Below the pieces are notes generated by a model, which saw nothing but the letters and a program-made list of their open reading frames with translations, ran no database searches and was not told where the DNA came from. From DATKCJ01 sp035513275 (lineage in GTDB: Bacteria > Verrucomicrobiota > Verrucomicrobiia > Opitutales > Opitutaceae), in NCBI GenBank assembly GCA_035513275.1, contig DATKCJ010000434.1, forward strand, positions 1 to 39,196: a stretch of 39,196 nucleotides of DNA, in the 5' to 3' direction. The number at the start of each line of letters is the position of its first letter. Position 1 is the first letter of the stretch. Below, piece after piece: positions 33,604-39,196 of the stretch. The translations under genes were made by a program, and so were the position numbers.

Positions 33604-34758
33604 TCAGAACGGAGTGAGTTTCACGACGAGGCGATCAAACCCCACGGCGCGCTCGTAGAGGTCCGTCGCCTCCACGTGGGGCACAGCGTCGAGCACGGTG
33701 ATACCGCCCGTGCGAGTGACGAGCGATTGCAGCAGCGAACGCAGGATCAATCGCGCATGCGCGGCGCCGAGGCAAATGTGCGCGCCGAAACCGAAGGCGA
33801 CATGCGGGTTCGGTTTCCGATCGAGGCGGACCTCTTGTGGCGCGTCGAAGACTGTTTCGTCCTGGTTGGCCGACGCCCAGCAAAGCGACACCCGGCCGCC
33901 AGCGGGGACGGATTTTCCCAAGACGTCGGTGCCCTCATGGCTGACACGCCCGATGTGCGTGAGCGGCGTGATGACTCGCAGGAACTCCTCGCCCGCGAGG
34001 ACGATGCGCGCTGGATTCTCGCGGAGAAACGCGAGCGTCTCTGGATGGTTGGCGAGGTGCGCGATGACCGAGGAGATGGTGTGGATGATGGTATCGCGGC
34101 CGCCTGCGAATGTCAGGTTTGCGAAGCCCATCATCTCGTCGCGCGCGAGCGGCCTTCCGCGGAACGTCGCTCGGATCAGCGCGCTGAAGAAGTCGTCCCC
34201 CGGGGTCGTTGCGGCGCGATCGAATTCCGATTGCAGGTATGCTTCTAGGGCGCCGCCCTTCTTCGGGCCGTCTCCTTCGTGAAACACGTGTATGCCCCAA
34301 CTGATCCATGTGTCGGCGGCGGACTCGGGCATGTTGAGAAGATGCGTGAGTGCGTGGGATTGGAGCGGCAGCGCGAACTCTTGAACAATCTCGATCGACT
34401 CGCGCGCGTGCGCAGCGAGGAGCATTCCGTCGACGAGAGCCTCGACGCGCGCAATCACGTCCGGCTCCTTGGCCCGGTGGAAGATCGGCTCGACGATCCC
34501 GCGGTATTCGGTGTGCTCCGGTGGATCGATTTCGATGGGCAGTTGCCGCATTGTCCTGACGTCCTCCTCCGACGGAATCGGCACGCGGAACGGGGCGTCG
34601 GAGCTGAACCTGCGCCAGTCCTTCGCGGCCTCGCGCACACCGGCGTGGCGGAGTATCATCGGAACAGTTTCACCCTGGAACGGGCACTCGAGGCGACCGG
34701 ATTCCCGGCGCGCCGGACCGAAGGGGTCGGGAGCGGGCGAGGGCTGCTTGGACTTCAT
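33604..34758 (-). CDS. Cytochrome P450
   Basis: A 384-residue soluble bacterial P450. The haem-thiolate loop FGFGAHICLGAAHAR contains the ligand Cys329. The I-helix oxygen-activation motif is AGGRDT (in FAGGRDTIIHTISS), and the K-helix ExxR motif is EEFLR. PPEHTEYRGIVEPIF is the usual C-helix region. It would insert oxygen into an unknown small molecule with electrons from ferredoxin. No ferredoxin, ferredoxin reductase or biosynthetic gene is adjacent, so pathway context is missing. It is shorter than the typical 400 residues mainly at the N-terminus. The gene converges with the esterase (34 bp apart) and lies 85 bp upstream of the start side of nothing else on its strand. Confidence 0.93.
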   Translation of the reverse strand: MKSKQPSPAPDPFGPARRESGRLECPFQGETVPMILRHAGVREAAKDWRRFSSDAPFRVPIPSEEDVRTMRQLPIEIDPPEHTEYRGIVEPIFHRAKEPDVIARVEALVDGMLLAAHARESIEIVQEFALPLQSHALTHLLNMPESAADTWISWGIHVFHEGDGPKKGGALEAYLQSEFDRAATTPGDDFFSALIRATFRGRPLARDEMMGFANLTFAGGRDTIIHTISSVIAHLANHPETLAFLRENPARIVLAGEEFLRVITPLTHIGRVSHEGTDVLGKSVPAGGRVSLCWASANQDETVFDAPQEVRLDRKPNPHVAFGFGAHICLGAAHARLILRSLLQSLVTRTGGITVLDAVPHVEATDLYERAVGFDRLVVKLTPF

Positions 34759-34843
34759 TGCGGGCTCCGGGATGAAAGAGGTGAATCACGGAGCACGGGC
34801 AGCGGCGGCGAACCACATCCGTGCGAATCCCGTGAGTATGGAA

Positions 34844-36961
34844 TCATGCTTTTAGAAACGACGTCAGGAGATGCTGCGGGAACTGAGGGTTGAAATTCAA
34901 CTTCCTAGCCATCGCGAAATAGACCTCTCGATCGGCGGAATACCGGACCCCCATCGCAGTGAGCAAAATCCGCTTGCTCTCGATTTCGATGTGCGAGTCG
35001 CAGATCGCCGATGCGTCGGGACGCGCATCCTCGAGCAGTGTGGCGACCATCCGGGAGTCCGGGCTGCCGGCGCGCATCGCAGTGTGAGCCGCCGCGAAGT
35101 GGTGCTCGGCGCCCTGTTCGTCGCCCCGGCGCAGGGCGAGCAGATAAAGCAGCAGATGCGCGCTCGAGTCGCCGCGCAAATCCTGCGCCGCGAGGACAGC
35201 CGCTCCGTCCGCGTCGCCGGCTGCGATCGAGGCCCGGAACTGGTAGAACGGATACTTGAAACGCGAGAGCTGCCGGGCGTAGGTCTCCATGTCGCCGGTC
35301 AACTGCGCGAGAGCCGCCCCCAGGAACGCCTCCGAGTCGTCCAGGAATTCCGGCGGCAGGTTCGACGATTTGCACGCGGCCATGTAGGCATCCTTCCGGC
35401 CCGCGGCCTCCGCCGGGTCATTCGTCGCCGCGTAGGCAGCGATCATCTCCTCCTCGACGAGCGCGAGTTCGAAGGGCCTGGACTTTCGTTCCTCGGATAT
35501 CTCCGCGAGCAGTTCCGACGTCTTGCCCAGCGCCATCAAGAGTTCGCGCCGGTTGCGCGTGAGCGCCTTGCTTGCGATGCCGGCCTTGAGAGACTCGTCG
35601 TAATGGGCGAGCGCTTCTTCGAAGCGACCCGTGGTCGCAGCATTGTAGCCGATGGCATTGTAGGCGTAGTGGCACGGAGGGTCTGCCGCGAGTGCGCGTT
35701 TCCAAAGCCCGTCCTGCTCGGCACGATCCGCCACCTGACGAGCGAGCAGGTAGCAAAGCGCGCCGTTGTCCGGCTCGGCCTGAAGATAAGTGCGATATTC
35801 GCCCACCAGATCGTGATCTGGGAAATGCATCGCCATATTCCCCTGATAGTAGCGATGCCACTCGACGGGCACCGGCCTCACCCCGAGGTTGATTTGAAAA
35901 AAAGCGCGCAGGTCTTCCGCCTCGAGCGCCATGGTCGCGGGACCGAGGAAATCCTCGTCACTCCTGTGTTTCGCGAGAAGCGTGAGAAATTCGCGGACGG
36001 CCGGATAGCCCAGCTTCTCACTGATGGTTTCGATGATCTGCGGCAGCCCGGGGTCCGGCACGTTGTAGAGCCGGCGTTTCACGAGCCGCGTGGTGCCGGA
36101 CGGCAGGCTTATGCTCTCGGCGGCGGGCTCGATCACGAAATCGGGCTTGGGGAGGAAGTAGGTGAGTTGTGAGACGAGAATCCGAAAGCCCGGCGTCTCA
36201 TCCTGCGGCGGAGCCGTGTCGTCCTTGTAATAAGGCACCTCGCCATCGATCAGGACGGCGACGCGGTCGGGATTGATGATCGCGACGTTTTCGGATCCGA
36301 GGTGATCGAAGAACGGAAGCGAAAAATTGAACGTGCGCTCGCCGCCCACCACTTCCGAACCGGCGGCGTCCGTCAGCGTAAACTCGCCTTCGGCGAGCGT
36401 GAGGACCTTCGACTCCCACGGTGCCAGCGAGTGCTCCTCGCCGTTGAGGACGACGGTGTAGGGCTCCCCGAGTCCAGAGGTCAGCACGACGGTGAGGTTC
36501 TGCGTCTTGTGGTAGCAGTAGGCCGAGATTCCGATCAGGCCCGCAACGCAGACCGCGACGAGCATCATCATCGCGACCCGCGCGTTGAACCCGCCAGACG
36601 TCGCCGGCGTCGCGGAGGTGGCGGCTGCGGGAGCATGCGACGCACTCCCGGTCGGGAACATGTCGTGCAACACAGCGTCGGTCACGTCGATGCCGCCGCA
36701 CAGGTTTTGGTAGATCGACTGGACGGTGTAGATCGGCCCCCACGGGATGCCCCACCATCCGAACAGGAACGACGCGAGGATGTAGGGCCAGCCCGCCGCC
36801 GCCGGACTCTGGGCCGCCTTCACCAGCCGGATGTCGCTCGGCCGCTTGAAGGTCATCAGGACGACCGACACACAATAGGTGTAGATCACCATCCGGCCGC
36901 CACGATTGATTTCGTCCCGAATGTATTCGGGCGACATGCCGTCCACGCCATGAATTTTCAT
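34844..36961 (-). CDS. Membrane-anchored TPR protein with N-terminal two-helix domain
   Basis: A 705-residue protein. Residues 20-100 hold an odd conserved-looking module, GGRMVIYTYCVSVVLMTFKRPSDI, followed by a membrane-associated segment ILASFLFGWWGIPWGPIYTVQSIY, then a Ser/Ala/Pro linker and a clear transmembrane helix (about 127-149, VAMMMLVAVCVAGLIGISAYCYH). The outside part starts with a beta domain (150-330). From about 395 helical TPR-like repeats follow (GALCYLLARQVADRAEQDGLWKRAL, CHYAYNAIGYNAATTGRFEEALAHYDESLKAG) to the C-terminus. An alternative ATG is at 36937. I recall the N-terminal module in hypothetical proteins of other phyla but cannot name a family. It probably forms a membrane scaffold. 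Confidence 0.7.
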   Translation of the reverse strand: MKIHGVDGMSPEYIRDEINRGGRMVIYTYCVSVVLMTFKRPSDIRLVKAAQSPAAAGWPYILASFLFGWWGIPWGPIYTVQSIYQNLCGGIDVTDAVLHDMFPTGSASHAPAAATSATPATSGGFNARVAMMMLVAVCVAGLIGISAYCYHKTQNLTVVLTSGLGEPYTVVLNGEEHSLAPWESKVLTLAEGEFTLTDAAGSEVVGGERTFNFSLPFFDHLGSENVAIINPDRVAVLIDGEVPYYKDDTAPPQDETPGFRILVSQLTYFLPKPDFVIEPAAESISLPSGTTRLVKRRLYNVPDPGLPQIIETISEKLGYPAVREFLTLLAKHRSDEDFLGPATMALEAEDLRAFFQINLGVRPVPVEWHRYYQGNMAMHFPDHDLVGEYRTYLQAEPDNGALCYLLARQVADRAEQDGLWKRALAADPPCHYAYNAIGYNAATTGRFEEALAHYDESLKAGIASKALTRNRRELLMALGKTSELLAEISEERKSRPFELALVEEEMIAAYAATNDPAEAAGRKDAYMAACKSSNLPPEFLDDSEAFLGAALAQLTGDMETYARQLSRFKYPFYQFRASIAAGDADGAAVLAAQDLRGDSSAHLLLYLLALRRGDEQGAEHHFAAAHTAMRAGSPDSRMVATLLEDARPDASAICDSHIEIESKRILLTAMGVRYSADREVYFAMARKLNFNPQFPQHLLTSFLKA

Positions 36962-37142
36962 AAGAGGAGAGGGCTGTGGGCGGCCCTTGGTGGGATCGAA
37001 TCAGGTTTCGCACGTTGTTGGCAATAGCGCCATCCGCGCCAAAGTCTGGCCAGCGTAGTTGGCAGCGGCATTTGAGCCCGTGCTCCCGAGGTGTCCCGAT
37101 GTCGCGCGTCGACAATCCGGGCGCCTTGCGCACAGTGGGATC

Positions 37143-39044
37143 ATGCAGATTTCTCTTCGCACGGTTCTGACTATTACCGCACTACCCATGGCCATCCTCG
37201 CCACTTCCGCCCACGCCAAACCCGAGACGCGCAACCGCGCCGAAATTCCCGAGCAATACCGCTGGGACTTCACACCCATCTACGCCAACTGGGAGGCGTG
37301 GGACGAGGGGATGAAGGCGATGGAGGCGAAGATGGACGAGTTCGCCGCGCTCAAGGGCTCGCTCGCCGGCGGGCCCGCCGCCGTGCAGAAGGCCTACCTG
37401 CTCTACGACGAGATCGGCATGCTCCAATACCGCGTCTACCGCTACCCGCAGCTTCAGCGCGATGTGGACACTCGCGACCAGACGATCGCCGGCAAATTCC
37501 AACGCGTCGGCGCGGTGTTCGCGAAGTTCGGCACCGCCACCGCGTGGTTCCAGCCCGAGTTGCTTACGATCCCGCAGGAAAAAATGGAGCATTGGATTAA
37601 AGACACCCCGGAACTCGAGCCCTACGCGTTCACGATTCTCGACACCTACCGCCAGCAGAAGCACGTGCTCGACGAGAAGGGCGAACAACTCCTCTCCTAC
37701 GGCGCGCGTTTCAACCAGACGCCGAACTCAATCTACCAGGAGCTCAGCACCTCGGACATCAAGTTTCCCGCCATCAAGCTCGCCGACGGCAGCGAGGTCG
37801 TCGTCTCGCCCGCCAACTACGGCGCAATTCTCGAGACCAACCGCAACCAGGCCGACCGCGCCGCCGCGTTTGAGGCGCACCTCAAGACCTACTCGGCAAA
37901 CGCGAACACCTACGCCGCGATCTACAACTCCGTCCTCCAGCGCGGCTGGGCTGGCGCGCAGTCGCGCAGCTATCCGACCACGCTCGCCGCCTCGCTGGAC
38001 AACAGCGCGATCCCTGCCGGTGTGGTCGAGACGCTCGTTGAGACCACGCGCGCCGGCACGGCGCCGTTGCAGCGATACATGCGGCTGCGGCAGAAAATCC
38101 TCGGTCTCGCGGAGCACCACTTCTACGACGGAGCGGTTGCGATCTTCGAATCGACCGCCACCTATCCCTACGACACCGCCAAGGACACCGTCATCGCCTC
38201 GGTCGCCCCGCTCGGCGCCGACTACACCGCGAAATACCTGCAGTTCGTCTCGGGCGGCCGCATCGATGTCTACGAAAACGAGGGCAAGCGCAGCGGTGCC
38301 TACTGCGCCGGGGTCTACGGCGTCGGTCCCTACCTGTTGATGAACTACAACGACACGCTCGACGCGATCTTCACGCTCGCGCACGAGGCGGGGCACGGGA
38401 TGCACACCGTGCTCTCCTACGAGAGCCAGCCGTTCGTCAACTCGAGCTACACGATCTTCGTCGCCGAGGTCGCCTCGACCATCAACGAGCGATTCCTTCT
38501 CGAGCACATGCTCGCCCGCACCGACGATGCGAAGGAGCGCTTCCTGCTTCTGCAGCACGCGGTCGACTCGATTCGCAACACCTTCTACACGCAGGTGCTC
38601 TTCGCCGATTTCGAGTTGCAGGCGCACAAGCTCGCCGAGAGCGGCCAGCCCATCACCGCCGAGGTACTCAGCGGCATCTACCTGAAATTGCTGCAGGAGT
38701 ACTACGGCGACTCCGTGACGATCGACGAGCTCTACAAATACACCTGGGCGCGCATCCCGCATTTCTACAACACGCCCTACTACGTTTACCAATACGCCAC
38801 GTGCTTCGCCTCCTCAGCGCAGCTCTTCAAGGAGATGACCACGGGCGACGAGGCCTCGCGCGCCGAGGCGACGGAACGCTACCTCACGCTCCTGCGCAGC
38901 GGCGGCAACGACCACCCGATGAAACAGCTTCAGAAAGCAGGCGTCGATCTCTCGAAGCGCGAGACTGTGCAGGCCGTCGTCGACCAGATGGACGAGCTTG
39001 TCACGCGCATGGAGAACGAAGCCGCAAAGATCACGGGGGACTAG
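37143..39044 (+). CDS. Exported M3-family oligoendopeptidase (PepF-like)
   Basis: A 633-residue zinc metallopeptidase. A signal peptide (1-25, ending TSAHA) precedes the M3 oligoendopeptidase F fold: N-terminal helical domain (WDFTPIYANWEAWDEGMKAME), and the catalytic HEAGH at 414-418 (His414, Glu415, His418) with a downstream glutamate in VAEVASTINERFLLEHML as third zinc ligand. The C-terminal region YYVYQYATCFASSAQLF is typical of PepF. It cleaves short peptides; most PepF enzymes are cytoplasmic, so export suggests periplasmic peptide processing. The start at 37143 follows from the signal peptide. It is divergent from the TPR protein gene, with a 181-bp gap. Confidence 0.92.
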   Translation: MQISLRTVLTITALPMAILATSAHAKPETRNRAEIPEQYRWDFTPIYANWEAWDEGMKAMEAKMDEFAALKGSLAGGPAAVQKAYLLYDEIGMLQYRVYRYPQLQRDVDTRDQTIAGKFQRVGAVFAKFGTATAWFQPELLTIPQEKMEHWIKDTPELEPYAFTILDTYRQQKHVLDEKGEQLLSYGARFNQTPNSIYQELSTSDIKFPAIKLADGSEVVVSPANYGAILETNRNQADRAAAFEAHLKTYSANANTYAAIYNSVLQRGWAGAQSRSYPTTLAASLDNSAIPAGVVETLVETTRAGTAPLQRYMRLRQKILGLAEHHFYDGAVAIFESTATYPYDTAKDTVIASVAPLGADYTAKYLQFVSGGRIDVYENEGKRSGAYCAGVYGVGPYLLMNYNDTLDAIFTLAHEAGHGMHTVLSYESQPFVNSSYTIFVAEVASTINERFLLEHMLARTDDAKERFLLLQHAVDSIRNTFYTQVLFADFELQAHKLAESGQPITAEVLSGIYLKLLQEYYGDSVTIDELYKYTWARIPHFYNTPYYVYQYATCFASSAQLFKEMTTGDEASRAEATERYLTLLRSGGNDHPMKQLQKAGVDLSKRETVQAVVDQMDELVTRMENEAAKITGD

Positions 39045-39074
39045 CGGGGCGGAGCAGCGTCAGAGGTTCTCTTC

Positions 39075-39135
39075 GTGGGTCGGGCTTTACGACCGACTCC
39101 GTGGCAGTCCCTGTCGGGCGTAAAGCCCGACCCAC
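39075..39135. repeat. REP-like element, family B, copy 2
   Basis: GTGGGTCGGGCTTTA (39075-39089) pairs with TAAAGCCCGACCCAC (39121-39135), enclosing CGACCGACTCCGTGGC and GTCGGGCG. The arms match the copy at 20337-20414 with small differences. It lies 31 bp after the peptidase stop. Confidence 0.85.
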
Positions 39136-39149
39136 AACCGGAGGCCTCA

Positions 39150-39196
39150 TGTAGGTTGTGCGCTTGCCGCGCAACGGGGGCGGAGTGGCGCGGCAA
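39150..39196. repeat. REP-like element, family C, copy 2 (cut by window end)
   Basis: It begins TGTAGGTTGTGCGCTTGC like the copy at 28449-28500 and continues through CGCGCAAC to GTGGCGCGGCAA at the window edge, with an extra GGGGGCGGA between the two hairpins. The closing arm is outside the window. Confidence 0.75.

Overview
This window is GC-rich DNA with tightly packed genes on both strands. It looks like the chromosome of a Gram-negative bacterium, most likely a Verrucomicrobiota member of the Opitutales type. The reasons are lipoprotein and periplasmic signal peptides, a predicted outer-membrane barrel protein, a homodimeric (alpha2-type) glycyl-tRNA synthetase, DUF4202, GbsR and DUF2071 genes, and many bipartite palindromic (REP-like) repeats between genes. 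The taxonomic call is inference from gene content; no rRNA or tRNA gene is visible.

Layout. 1-2895: end of a membrane protein gene, a conserved hypothetical gene whose start codon abuts a perfect hairpin, a c-type haem-binding protein and a DUF4202 protein. 3005-4916: a GbsR/MarR-regulated cassette (regulator, small membrane protein, DUF2071 protein, NAD-dependent epimerase) whose last gene is cut to 54 codons. 4906-6148: a Fic adenylyltransferase gene replaces the rest of the epimerase and carries four copies of a 12-bp palindromic operator upstream. 6197-11827: a SWIM/SNF2 helicase, an orphan HicB-like gene and glycyl-tRNA synthetase. 12180-14867: a secreted subtilisin-family protease with a PA domain and a strong terminator.

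15503-20950 is the most unusual part: two clearly homologous small secreted beta-proteins, a two-domain PapD-like (or DUF916-like) periplasmic protein, a 909-residue usher-like outer-membrane protein ending in a carboxypeptidase-regulatory-like domain, and a third small secreted protein. Together they look like a non-canonical chaperone-usher or WxL-like surface assembly system. A terminator behind the first subunit could set subunit stoichiometry, and a REP element lies inside the chaperone-like reading frame.

21026-28430 is metabolic: a periplasmic rhodanese, class I fumarase, and a translationally coupled three-gene operon of fused 2-oxoacid:ferredoxin oxidoreductase subunits (delta-alpha and beta-gamma) plus an ADP-forming acyl-CoA synthetase with beta-alpha domain order. 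28431-28679 holds a REP element and two orphan palindromic operator-like sites. 28680-30959 carries a PqiA-like membrane protein, a HAD acid phosphatase and an AbrB-Doc toxin-antitoxin pair. 31103-39044 carries a lipoprotein/membrane protein pair, a secreted esterase, a cytochrome P450, a membrane TPR protein and an exported M3 oligoendopeptidase. Copies of two REP families close the window. Several starts (GbsR, AbrB, first surface subunit) have a -10-like box only 6-8 bp upstream and no Shine-Dalgarno sequence, which suggests leaderless transcripts.
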